64,000 bases of DNA from an uncultured Verrucomicrobia subdivision 3 bacterium (GCA_903918885.1 CAIXFY010000027.1:1-64000), one strand, 5' to 3'. Shown: positions 10,188-19,055, numbered from the stretch's first letter. Made by a program: numbers and translations. The notes: generated from the letters alone by a model not told the origin.

Positions 10188-11051
10188 TCAGCTTGCGGTC
10201 TCCGCCTCGTCTTCGTCCTCTTCGATTTCTCGACGCCACGCGCGCGAAATGTGCGGCCGCACAAAACCGTAGAGCAGGTAGCCCGTGAAGAACAGCGGCA
10301 GGACGTAATACAAAATCTTCTCGCGCAGAATCATCAGGCTGCCAAGGAATAGCACGGCGACAATCAATTTCAAAAACGTCGTGGATGAGCGCAAGCCCAA
10401 CGATTTGAAGCTGGGGTAACGCACTTCGCTCACCATCATCGCCGAGAGAAAAATCAGCACGACTGGCAGCAGATAACCCCAATGGCCGAGGTCTTTTTCC
10501 TTTTCGTTCAATTTGATGATGAACAGCGTCAGCGACGCGACGAGGCCGGCGGCGGAGGGAATTGGAAAACCAAGAAAGTCTTTGCCCGCACCCGGCGCAT
10601 TCATCGCGGACAGACAATTGAACCGCGCCAGTCTGAACGCGCCGCAGATCAGATAGATGGAGGCGATGAACCAGCCGAGTTCCGCGTATTCGTCCGGCAG
10701 CACGTCGCGGAGCACGATGCGATGCACCAGAAATGCCGGGGCGACACCGAAGGAAATCAAATCGGCGAGCGAATCAAACTCGCGGCCGAACGGGCTTTCG
10801 TGTCCGCCCATGCGCGCGACGCGGCCGTCAAACAAATCAAAGATGCAGGCGAGTAGAATAAACCCGAGCGCCAGTTTGATGGGCATCCAGTTGACGAAGC
10901 CGTTGGCGTCCGGCGTGAGGTTAGCCTCGACAATCTTGGTCAGCGCCACGAAACCACAAAACAAATTTCCCGCCGTCAGCAAATTCGGCAGAAAATAAAT
11001 CTTCAGCTTCTCGCCTTCGGATGGCGCAATTTTCTGTGGAGTATCAGCCAT
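10188..11051 (-). CDS. pssA: CDP-diacylglycerol-serine O-phosphatidyltransferase
   Basis: CIFDLFDGRVARMGGHESPFGREFDSLADLISFG CDP-alcohol phosphatidyltransferase motif. Confidence 0.92.
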   Translation of the reverse strand: MADTPQKIAPSEGEKLKIYFLPNLLTAGNLFCGFVALTKIVEANLTPDANGFVNWMPIKLALGFILLACIFDLFDGRVARMGGHESPFGREFDSLADLISFGVAPAFLVHRIVLRDVLPDEYAELGWFIASIYLICGAFRLARFNCLSAMNAPGAGKDFLGFPIPSAAGLVASLTLFIIKLNEKEKDLGHWGYLLPVVLIFLSAMMVSEVRYPSFKSLGLRSSTTFLKLIVAVLFLGSLMILREKILYYVLPLFFTGYLLYGFVRPHISRAWRREIEEDEDEAETAS

Positions 11052-11057
11052 GAAATT

Positions 11058-11711
11058 TTATTCAAACGCCGCCAGCACCGTCAGTCCGCCGACCACACGG
11101 TCGCCGAGCTGCACTTTCACCTTCGCGTTCAGCGGCAGATAGACATCCACGCGCGAGCCGAATTGGATGAGGCTGATGCGTTCGCCGCGCAACACCGGCT
11201 CGTTTTGGGCGATGAACGGCACGATGCGCCGCGCAATCAAGCCGGCGATGAGGCGGACGCCAATTTTCGTTTCGCGCGGATCCACGGACTCGATGCCAAT
11301 CAAAACGTTTTCGTTGAACTTGGCGCAGTCGGCGTTGATGGCATTCAGATACTGGCCGGGCGAATGTTTAAAAAACGCGACGCGACCCGTGACCGGCGCG
11401 TTTTGCACATGCACGTCAAACACGGAGAGAAAAATGGAAATGCGCTGACATTCGCCGCCCATGAATTCATTTTCGGTCGTGGTGTCAATCGTATCCACTT
11501 TGCCGTGGCCGGGGGCGATGACGAGGCCGTGGCCGGTCGGCGGCAGCGGATCCGGGTCGCGGAAAAAGTAAAAGGTGAAGACGACGAACAGCACCCACAA
11601 CACACCAAACACCCAGCCGATTTCGAGCACCAGCGAGCCGAGATACTTACCGATGAGCGCTACGAGCATCAGCAGCAAGATGCCAAAGCCCGACAGGGCA
11701 ATTAGTTTCAT
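11058..11711 (-). CDS. psd: Phosphatidylserine decarboxylase
   Basis: DVHVQNAPVTGRV; LIQFGSRVDVYLP (LGST-like cleavage region appears as FGSR); operonic with pssA. Confidence 0.88.
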   Translation of the reverse strand: MKLIALSGFGILLLMLVALIGKYLGSLVLEIGWVFGVLWVLFVVFTFYFFRDPDPLPPTGHGLVIAPGHGKVDTIDTTTENEFMGGECQRISIFLSVFDVHVQNAPVTGRVAFFKHSPGQYLNAINADCAKFNENVLIGIESVDPRETKIGVRLIAGLIARRIVPFIAQNEPVLRGERISLIQFGSRVDVYLPLNAKVKVQLGDRVVGGLTVLAAFE

Positions 11712-11846
11712 GGCGGCGGCAGATGCTTTTCCAGAGTGTTTCACGCGCTTACGATAAATTTTTTTTCGCCCGCTTGCAATTCGGCATTTTGAGTGCAACT
11801 TGGCTTCCGTCGTAAAACGCGACGCGATGGAAACCAATTAAAAAAT

Positions 11847-12290
11847 ATGTCACTCCACACACCTGACCTCACGAAATTCCCGCCGCGCAGCCCGCGTGTG
11901 CGGCTCGGCGGCTACGTCATTTTGCCGCGCATGTTGGACAAGGGCCGCGCCACGCTGGCCGGCAAGAACGGCGAATACCATTACGCCTGCCCGCTCGACC
12001 AGCGGTTTCTCGACTTCGCCGGCATTGATCCCGAAGCCTTGAAAAAGGAACTGACCAAGAGCGATACCGAAGTGCTGGCGTGGATTGAAAAGCACGCCAA
12101 ACACCCGCGCACCGCGCCGGAAATCATCGCGTGGTCGAACTGGCAGGAGAACCGCGCGCCCGACAATCCCGAAGGCCGCGAATATTTCAACGGCATCCAC
12201 AAGGCCGTTGCGCCCGCGCGCACGGACATCACGACGTGGTTCGACGTTCTGGACGCGGACGATTTTGCGAGCTTCGGCGGCAAGGCGTGA
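11847..12290 (+). CDS. DUF5069 domain-containing protein
   Basis: PRSPRVRLGGYVILPRMLDKGRATLAGKNGEYHY. Confidence 0.75.
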   Translation: MSLHTPDLTKFPPRSPRVRLGGYVILPRMLDKGRATLAGKNGEYHYACPLDQRFLDFAGIDPEALKKELTKSDTEVLAWIEKHAKHPRTAPEIIAWSNWQENRAPDNPEGREYFNGIHKAVAPARTDITTWFDVLDADDFASFGGKA

Positions 12291-12302
12291 GCATCGGTGG
12301 TG

Positions 12303-12324
12303 GGGCTGCGGTGCTCCGCAGCCC
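12303..12324. terminator. GC-rich hairpin downstream of the DUF5069 gene (terminator-like or REP)
   Basis: GGGCTGCGG-tgct-CCGCAGCCC; no strong T-run. Confidence 0.4.
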
Positions 12325-12420
12325 TGCCAATCAATAAACGAGAACCAGCACCGCTGCGTCCTGTGCTGACTTGACCACATCCGCTGACTTCAGCCGATGT
12401 TAAACGACTCCTAGCTGATA

Positions 12421-13524
12421 TTAATCCTGTGTTTGTTTATGAGGAACAAATGCCGCAACTCGGCGCTGCCCTTCCATAATGCACTCGCGAGACATTCTTG
12501 AAGCAAGAAAGTCCCGATTGTGTGCTGCGTCTTTATCTCCTTGTGCAGCTACAATACTATACCATACATAGGCTTCGAGGTCGCTTTGAGACACGCCCTG
12601 CCCATTTAAGTAGCAAAAGCCAAGGTTAAACTGAGCGTCTGTATAACCTTGGTCAGCGGCTTTACGATACCATTTGGCGGCTTCACTGTAATCTTTGGTC
12701 ACGCCATCTCCTGCATAGTAAGAGACGCCAAGGTTATACTGTGCGTCTGCAAAACCTTGTTCAGCAGCCTTACGACACCATTTGGCGCCTTCAGTAGAAT
12801 CTTTCGCCACACCACGGCCTTTTGCATAACAGACTCCAAGGTTAAACTGTGCGCCTGCGTTACCTTGTTCGGCGGCTTTGCGATACCACGCCACGGCTTC
12901 ACTGTAATCTTTAGTCACGTCATTACCTCTTTCGTAACATGTTCCAAGACTAAATTGCGCTTCTGCAAAACTTTGTTCAGCAGCTTTACGATACCACTTA
13001 ACAGCTTCACTGTAATCTTTTGTCACGCCGTCTCCTGCATAGTAAGAAACGCCAAGGTTATACTGTGCGCCTGCAAAACCTTGTTCTGCAGCCATGCGAT
13101 ACCACTTGGCGGCTTCAGCAGAATCTTTCGCTACACCACGACCTTTTGCATAACAAACACCTAGTTCGCACTGTGCTTCTGCGCAACCTTGGTCAGCAGC
13201 TTTACGATACCATTTGGCAGCTTCATTGAAATCTTTGGTCACGCCGGCACCTGTTTTGAAACAAATTCCAAGATTGCACTGTGCGTATGCATTTCCTTGC
13301 TCAGCAGCTTTGCCATACCATTTGGCAGCTTCGTTATCACTATTGGTCACGCCGCGACCTTTTGCGTAACAGATTCCAAGATTAAACTGAGCGTCTGCGT
13401 CGCCCTTTTCAGCTTTGGCTTTAATGCTCTCAACCGAATTCGTGACGCTTTGTTGTGCGTGCAATTGGACGCTCGAAAACAAAACGAGCAGCAGGAAACC
13501 CGGTGCACACAATTTTATATTCAT
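12421..13524 (-). CDS. Secreted SEL1-like repeat protein (about 8 Sel1 repeats)
   Basis: Signal peptide then 36-aa AAEQG..AQ.NLG.CY..G.GV.KD..EA.KWYRK repeats. Confidence 0.93.
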   Translation of the reverse strand: MNIKLCAPGFLLLVLFSSVQLHAQQSVTNSVESIKAKAEKGDADAQFNLGICYAKGRGVTNSDNEAAKWYGKAAEQGNAYAQCNLGICFKTGAGVTKDFNEAAKWYRKAADQGCAEAQCELGVCYAKGRGVAKDSAEAAKWYRMAAEQGFAGAQYNLGVSYYAGDGVTKDYSEAVKWYRKAAEQSFAEAQFSLGTCYERGNDVTKDYSEAVAWYRKAAEQGNAGAQFNLGVCYAKGRGVAKDSTEGAKWCRKAAEQGFADAQYNLGVSYYAGDGVTKDYSEAAKWYRKAADQGYTDAQFNLGFCYLNGQGVSQSDLEAYVWYSIVAAQGDKDAAHNRDFLASRMSRECIMEGQRRVAAFVPHKQTQD

Positions 13525-13600
13525 GTCGGGAGTTTAGTTGATTGATGTTGCCACGCAAGTTTCAGTCCATTGGAAGTTTCGACCGTAGAGTCATTATGAT

Positions 13601-14365
13601 CTACAGCCGACGGAGTTTTCGTTGGCGCGCTTCAAGTCCGCGAATTATTGCTGTTTTTATTGTTGAAGCATGAGGATGGCCGCTGAAATCGAGAATACTT
13701 GAAAAATCCAACGCTTTAATTTCTTCCAGATATTTCAAGAACAGCTCAAGAACCCCCGATTTCTTCGCCTGCTTTCTAATACTATTGAACAGGCTATCAA
13801 TATTCCCCGCATAATCAATTGCCCGTGTTGTTTGCGGTGGCCAACATAATCTTGGACCCGTTCGCTCCAGATCAAAAAGTCGTAGATTACTCATGTCTTT
13901 ATCCATCATCCATTCTGGCCATTCATTTCGATCAAGAATTGCAAAAGCCAAAGCGCAGCCAACTAAATCAGGATGGGTTTGTGTCGGATATGCCAAAGTG
14001 GCTTGCAATTCAAATTGCGGCCACTTTTCTATAAGAATTCCAACCATGCTTTTTGGAGTTTGATTGTCTTTCTGATTCTGGAAAAAAGCCACCCAAGGCT
14101 GAAGCGGAACACCCAAAGCTTCTGCAATTTGGTAGCCGACCACTTCACAGATAGATTCATCTTTATATTTGCATAGCCAAGTGCGGCTATTCCAATTAAC
14201 AAACCAAATACTGTTCTTACCGGGTGGATTTCCACACTTCAAATTTTCCCAGCAGACATCGGACAAATCCCAAAATGATTTTCCGCCATTTGGTCTAAAT
14301 TGAATTTTCATCGTGGTGTTTTTTCTTGCGAAAGCATTCAACCGCCCTTTGCCCCGTTCGTCCAC
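13601..14365 (-). CDS. Hypothetical protein, divergent HipA/PI3K-like kinase-fold candidate
   Basis: ICEVVGYQIAEALGVPLQPW and ALAFAILDRNEWPEWMMDKDMSNLRLFDLERTG resemble HipA-like helix and catalytic segments; true start may be MKIQFRP. Confidence 0.4.
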   Translation of the reverse strand: MDERGKGRLNAFARKNTTMKIQFRPNGGKSFWDLSDVCWENLKCGNPPGKNSIWFVNWNSRTWLCKYKDESICEVVGYQIAEALGVPLQPWVAFFQNQKDNQTPKSMVGILIEKWPQFELQATLAYPTQTHPDLVGCALAFAILDRNEWPEWMMDKDMSNLRLFDLERTGPRLCWPPQTTRAIDYAGNIDSLFNSIRKQAKKSGVLELFLKYLEEIKALDFSSILDFSGHPHASTIKTAIIRGLEARQRKLRRL

Positions 14366-14539
14366 CTCAAACTGCCATTGGCCGCATGGTTTTCAGCGTG
14401 CCGCCTTTCGCGCCACCTTGGGTTTGGCAATAAAAGTAAAAAATTTCCCAAAAGTCGGCTGGCGGATTATTTCGGGAGCCGGCTAGTTTTTTCGCACATC
14501 GTCCATTCACTAAACCTCGACGATGATGAAAGGGAAAAT

Positions 14540-14917
14540 ATGTCCAACCTGAATGATCCGCTGAAGGAAAGTTACATCGGCAAAGTGGGCGATGCCCTCA
14601 AACCTTACGCCGCCGAACTCACCACCAAGGGTTTTGACCCCGCCGCCCGCATCACGCAGCTCACCGGCGCGGGCGATGTGATCGAAGCCGCCAACAAAAC
14701 GCGCACCGATGCCGAGAATGCGCTCGCCACCGCCGTGGCCAACGAACGCAAGGTGCGGGATGATTTTTATACGCTGGCCGCCGGCACGGTCAGTCTGGTG
14801 GAAGGTGTCTTGGGCAAGGATCATCCGCTGCCCGGCAAGCTCCGCGCCCTGCGGGCGGAACTCATCGGCAACCAAAATCCCGGCGGCACGCCCGCGCCCA
14901 CGCCGCCCGCCAAATAA
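14540..14917 (+). CDS. Small conserved-looking hypothetical protein
   Basis: MSNLNDPLKESYIGKVGDALKPYAAE...; followed by a strong terminator. Confidence 0.6.
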   Translation: MSNLNDPLKESYIGKVGDALKPYAAELTTKGFDPAARITQLTGAGDVIEAANKTRTDAENALATAVANERKVRDDFYTLAAGTVSLVEGVLGKDHPLPGKLRALRAELIGNQNPGGTPAPTPPAK

Positions 14918-14950
14918 ACGGTCGCTGCGGTAAATCTCATTGAGCCAGAT

Positions 14951-14981
14951 AACGGCGGTCTCTGACCGCCGTTCTTTTTTT
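14951..14981 (+). terminator. Rho-independent terminator
   Basis: AACGGCGGTC-TCT-GACCGCCGTT followed by CTTTTTTT. Confidence 0.85.
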
Positions 14982-15001
14982 GGGGAAAGGGTCAGATGAC
15001 T

Positions 15002-15152
15002 CAAGCACCGTAGGTGCGAAATCTTTGTAGCAATCCAGCCCCCAATCGTTTCAAGCTCCGTAGGAGCGGCATCGTTCGGAATATGTCGCTCCTACGGAGC
15101 TGGCAACCACGGAACCGGTTAGACTACAAAATGCCGCACCTACGGTGCTGAA
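15002..15152. repeat. Nested REP-like palindrome cluster (A+ B+ B- A-)
   Basis: CAAGCACCGTAGGTGCG, CAAGCTCCGTAGGAGCGGCAT, then inverted ATGTCGCTCCTACGGAGCTGG and CTACAAAATGCCGCACCTACGGTGCTG. Confidence 0.85.
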
Positions 15153-15274
15153 TGTCGCGCCCTACCGGCAAAATGGTTTTTGCCGTTAAATCCGGCTCGC
15201 GGGGACGCTCGCCCCACCAAACTGCCTAAAAATCGCCAGATTTGGCAAAAAAGAGGGTTTTTTAGGGAAAAACG

Positions 15275-15505
15275 GCTGGTAGCTTGCCAAATTACCCTGT
15301 CTGTTTGCCAAACAGACTGGTCTGGATGCAAAACGGAACGGGTATTTTGCTATCCGGCCTAGTCTATTTGGCGGGCAACCTTGTCTGGCTGGCAATCCAC
15401 CTTGTCTGTTTGCCGGAATACCTAATCTTTTCTTCCGGCAACCGAGGGCGAATGGCACACGACCGGTTCCGATTGGTGGACGGAAGGTTCTGTTTCCCAT
15501 TTCAC
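15275..15505. repeat. Degenerate 21-bp tandem repeat array (at least 11 units)
   Basis: Consecutive 21-mers such as cctgtctgtttgccaaacaga / ctggtctggatgcaaaacgga / ctagtctatttggcgggcaac / cttgtctggctggcaatccac / cttgtctgtttgccggaatac. Confidence 0.75.
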
Positions 15506-15527
15506 CCGGATTGTCTTTGGGATTGTT

Positions 15528-15712
15528 CGTCCCCGCGGGACAAACGAAAATAGCCCGGCGTTTTAACGCCGGGTGCGCCGCCACAAAAGCCCAAGTCCCA
15601 GCGGGACGACCGAGAGCGTCGGCCGTCCCTCCGGGACTCTGATTCCAACGGCCACCGATACCCGCAGTTGAAACTGCGGGCTATTTTCAATTGCCGCTTT
15701 GCGGCATGGGGA
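15528..15712. repeat. Cluster of further REP-like palindromes (GTCCC.GCGGGAC and CCCG-GCGTTTTAACGC-CGGG / CCCGCAGTTGAAACTGCGGG)
   Basis: Several short inverted repeats; AGTCCCAGCGGGACG and CGTCCCTCCGGGACT occur as an inverted pair. Confidence 0.75.
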
Positions 15713-15745
15713 TGCACGATTCCAAAAAGTTTTAATCCGCAAAGC

Positions 15746-15787
15746 AAGAAGGCAGGAATCAGGCCTTTCCTGATTTCCTGCCTTCCT
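15746..15787 (-). terminator. Terminator-like hairpin downstream of the GreA-domain gene
   Basis: GAAGGCAGGAATCAGGCC/TTTCCTGATTTCCTGCCTTC inverted repeat. Confidence 0.5.
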
Positions 15788-15803
15788 AATTTTATTTTCC
15801 GCG

Positions 15804-17642
15804 TTACGCCGGCTGGCTGGCGGCTTCCGTCTTCCACGCCTCGATTTTCTCGATGCGGTGGTGGCGCTTGCTCCCGTGCAGTTCAAATTCCACTTCGTCG
15901 CCGACCTTGCGGTTGAGCAGCGCCATCGCGACGGGCGTGAGGTAGCTGATGACGCCCTGGTCGGGATTGGAATCCCACGCGCCGAGAATCGTGAAGGTCT
16001 CGGTCTGGTTGGTCGCGGGATCGGCCACCTGCACAATCGTGCCCGGCCCGACGACATCGGTCTTGGCGTTGGCAAAATCCTGACCGCGCGCGCGATTGAG
16101 CGCGGCTTCGAGGTCTTCCTTCTGGCGCATGAGAATTTTCTGCATTTCCTTCGCGGCCTTGTATTCGTGGTTCTCGCGCAAGTCGCCGTAGCTGCGCGCG
16201 ATGGCGATTTCCTTGGAGTTCGCGGGAATCTTTTTCTCGACGATTTCCTGATACTCGAGTCGGCGGCGTTCGAGGCTTTCCCACGAGACGAGCAGGGCGG
16301 ATTCCTGTTTGGTCTGTTCGCCGCTGACGAGCGATTGCACGGCGGGATGCGCCTTGACGAGCCGCGCGAGCAGCGAACGCTTGTCCATGTCGTCAAACAC
16401 GGGCGACAATTTCAGCGCGCGGGTCAAATCCTTGACCACTTCGATGTCCGCCGTGCCGGTCAGCTCGGCAATCAACGATTGGTCTTCCAGAATAAAATCG
16501 CGCAGGCGGTTTGAGCGTTTTTCGTTGAACTGGTCGCGTTCCATGGCCGTGAGCATCGCGCGGAAAACTTCCGGCCCGAGGATGTCCACGTAATCTTCCG
16601 TGCGTTCGCGGCCGAACCACAGGAGCAATTCGCTGCTCGCCGTGTGCTGGCTGATGAGTTTGGAGAGCGTTTCCTTGAGCAGATTCAAATGGCCGTTGTT
16701 GATGAGAATGCTGGCGACTTCTTTCGCGAGCTTGGCGGAAACCAGATTCAATGCGCCGCGCAGCACGTCCACCCAGCGGTCGGGGTTCGCCGACTTGAAT
16801 GATTCCAAAGCGCGGTGATGTTTCGCGGCGGGAATCGCCTCCAGCAAGGTGCCGAAGCGAATGCCGTCCTGCGACCAGATTTGCGCGGCGGTGATTTGGC
16901 CGTCGGCGGACTGCACGCCGCATGCCGTGCACAATTCGTCGCGCGCAAAAACCGCTTCGAGCGCCACCGCCGGTTGCGTGCGCTGGTGCGAGGCGATGTC
17001 GGGATTGATGGTGGCGAGCACTTCATTCGCCAGCGCCGCCTTGTCTTTCAAATCGGAAACCGATTTGAGCATTTCGGTCAAAACCAGAATGCGCGCCTTC
17101 AAACCTTTCGCCGTGCGGAAATCCGCGAGCAGCCGGTCTTGCAGCGAAGTCTCCTGCGTTTGATAAACGACCGGCTCGGTTTTCTTGAGCGGCACGATGA
17201 AGTGGCCGTCCTTTTTCATTTCGCGCTTGGCGGTTTCCCACCATTTCTTGTAATCATCCGCAATCACGTCCGGCACGAGCACGGACTGAATTTGATCCGA
17301 AGTCGCCTTGCCCCCGAAGCTGTTCAAAATAATTTTGATGAGATCAATGTGATGCGCCGCGAGATGGCGCACGGCGTCGAGGTCGGTCGCCTTGCGCGCG
17401 AGAATGTGATCCTTCGCCACGGGCTTGAGCGATTCGGCCGCGAACGACAAATCCATCGGGTGGCCCGGCTTGCCCGGAAAATCAATCGTGAAGCGCGCGA
17501 ACACCGTGTCTACTGTCTTGATGCGCCCAAAGCCCCAGCTCCGGTGCGTGCAGCAGCCGGCCTCGGCCAGATGCGTCAGGGTCGGAACGTGCTTGCCTTC
17601 AATTTTTCCAGTTGCCGCCAGTTTTTCGAATTCTTCTTTCAT
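15804..17642 (-). CDS. Long GreA/GreB-family transcript cleavage factor with a ~450-aa N-terminal extension
   Basis: C-terminal EIAIARSYGDLRENHEYKAAKEMQKILMRQKEDLE...NQTETFTILGAWDSNPDQGVISYLTPVAMALLNRKVGDEVEF is GreA-like; N-terminus resembles the long chlamydial GreA layout. Confidence 0.85.
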   Translation of the reverse strand: MKEEFEKLAATGKIEGKHVPTLTHLAEAGCCTHRSWGFGRIKTVDTVFARFTIDFPGKPGHPMDLSFAAESLKPVAKDHILARKATDLDAVRHLAAHHIDLIKIILNSFGGKATSDQIQSVLVPDVIADDYKKWWETAKREMKKDGHFIVPLKKTEPVVYQTQETSLQDRLLADFRTAKGLKARILVLTEMLKSVSDLKDKAALANEVLATINPDIASHQRTQPAVALEAVFARDELCTACGVQSADGQITAAQIWSQDGIRFGTLLEAIPAAKHHRALESFKSANPDRWVDVLRGALNLVSAKLAKEVASILINNGHLNLLKETLSKLISQHTASSELLLWFGRERTEDYVDILGPEVFRAMLTAMERDQFNEKRSNRLRDFILEDQSLIAELTGTADIEVVKDLTRALKLSPVFDDMDKRSLLARLVKAHPAVQSLVSGEQTKQESALLVSWESLERRRLEYQEIVEKKIPANSKEIAIARSYGDLRENHEYKAAKEMQKILMRQKEDLEAALNRARGQDFANAKTDVVGPGTIVQVADPATNQTETFTILGAWDSNPDQGVISYLTPVAMALLNRKVGDEVEFELHGSKRHHRIEKIEAWKTEAASQPA

Positions 17643-17688
17643 AAAATTTTTTATCTCGCTTCGCGCAAGATGAATCTCTTTATTAAAG

Positions 17689-19047
17689 TTGTTGAACGAC
17701 CAAAATCCAAGACAAATTGCGGCGCGAGTTCTGTCGCAACGCCTCACCAGCGGCGAATATACCGAGAATCTCCTCGACATCGCCCTCGCCGCCGCGCGGC
17801 TTTCGCCCGTGGATCGAGGGCTTTGTCACGAACTCGTCTGCGGCGTCGTGCGCTGGCAGAAGACGCTCGACGCGCTGATCGAACGCAAGACCGACCCCAA
17901 GCGCGAGCTGCGCCCGGCTCTGCGAAACCTGCTGCGCCTCGGCCTCTACCAGATTTTTTTCCTCGACCGCATTCCGCCGCACGCCGCCGTCCATGAGACC
18001 GTCGAGGAAGCCAAGCGCGCCGGTTATCATTCGCAGGCCGGACTCATCAACGCCATCCTGCGCGCGTATCTGCGCGAGACCGACGAGATAAAAAAAATCC
18101 TCGCCGACATGAAAATTTCCCAGCCCGCGCTCGGTTGGTCGCACCCCGGCTGGCTGGTGGAGAAATGGCGGAAAAATTTCGGCGACGCGAATACGCTGAA
18201 ATTGCTCGAGTGGAACAATACGCCGCCGAAAACCTTCGCCCGCGTGAACACGCTGAAAACCGATGCCGCCAAACTCACCGAACGCTGGCGCGAGGAAAAT
18301 GTGGAATGCGATTTTGTGCGCCGCGATTTTCTCGGTAGGGCGGGCAGTCCTCTGCCCGCCGACGGCGCGCACGGAGTGACGCGCCCTACTGATTTTGAAA
18401 ATCTCGCCTTTGAATTGAAATCGCATCCGCCCTTGAATTCATTGGGTAGTTTGCGTGACGGCTGGTTTTATCTGCAAGACCCCAGCACGCTGGTTGCGCC
18501 CGCTTTGCTTGCGCCGCAAGCCGGCGAAACGGTTTGGGACGCGTGCGCCGCGCCCGGCGGCAAGACGACTTTTCTCGCGCAGTTGATGAACAACCACGGC
18601 AAAATCGTCGCGAGCGATTTGGATGCGAACCGTCTGAAACTCGTCAAAGAAAATTGCACCCGGCTTGGCGCGGCCTGCGTTGAAATCTTGCCGTCCTCCA
18701 CCGTCAATTCGCGGACGCTCGCCAAATTTGACCGGATTTTGATCGACGCGCCGTGCTCGAACACCGGCGTGCTGCGTCGGCGCGTGGATTTGCGCTGGCG
18801 CATTCAGGCGGCGGAAATCGAGCGTCTCCGCGCCACGCAACTGGATTTGCTCAATCATGCCGCGACGAAACTGAAGCCTGGCGGCGTCATCGTTTACAGC
18901 ACTTGCAGTCTGGAGCCGGAAGAAAATTCGGAAGTCGTGAAAGAATTTCTCGCGGCCAATCCGAATTTCAAGCTGGAAAGCGAACGCCAGTTGCTGCCGT
19001 TTGACGACGGCGTGGACGGCGCGTATGTTGCGCGGCTGAAAAACTGA
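17689..19047 (+). CDS. rsmB: 16S rRNA (cytosine-C5)-methyltransferase RsmB-like (NusB-like N-terminus)
   Basis: WDACAAPGGKTTFLAQLM; DAPCSNTGVLRRRVDLRW; VYSTCSLEPEENSEVV. Confidence 0.93.
   Translation: MLNDQNPRQIAARVLSQRLTSGEYTENLLDIALAAARLSPVDRGLCHELVCGVVRWQKTLDALIERKTDPKRELRPALRNLLRLGLYQIFFLDRIPPHAAVHETVEEAKRAGYHSQAGLINAILRAYLRETDEIKKILADMKISQPALGWSHPGWLVEKWRKNFGDANTLKLLEWNNTPPKTFARVNTLKTDAAKLTERWREENVECDFVRRDFLGRAGSPLPADGAHGVTRPTDFENLAFELKSHPPLNSLGSLRDGWFYLQDPSTLVAPALLAPQAGETVWDACAAPGGKTTFLAQLMNNHGKIVASDLDANRLKLVKENCTRLGAACVEILPSSTVNSRTLAKFDRILIDAPCSNTGVLRRRVDLRWRIQAAEIERLRATQLDLLNHAATKLKPGGVIVYSTCSLEPEENSEVVKEFLAANPNFKLESERQLLPFDDGVDGAYVARLKN
18335..18389 (+). repeat. 55-bp palindromic element inside rsmB (copy 1)
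   Basis: GTAGGGCGGGCAGTCCTCTGCCCGCCGACGGCGCGCACGGAGTGACGCGCCCTAC; 54/55 identical to the copy in mfd. Confidence 0.9.
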
Positions 19048-19055
19048 ATTGGTTT

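Noticed and set aside
12421-13524. Non-coding tandem repeat or CRISPR-like array
   Set aside because: The 108-bp periodicity is fully explained by 36-aa Sel1 repeats in a continuous ORF.
15275-15505. CRISPR array
   Set aside because: Units are 21 bp, contiguous and degenerate with no unique spacers, and no cas genes are nearby.
16815-17996. 393-aa plus ORF overlapping the greA-like and rsmB genes
   Set aside because: Overlaps two well-supported genes and has no domain signature.
17683-18426. 247-aa minus ORF containing ARHSVRAVGGQRTARPT
   Set aside because: Antisense of rsmB; the peptide is the reverse reading of the 55-bp palindromic element.
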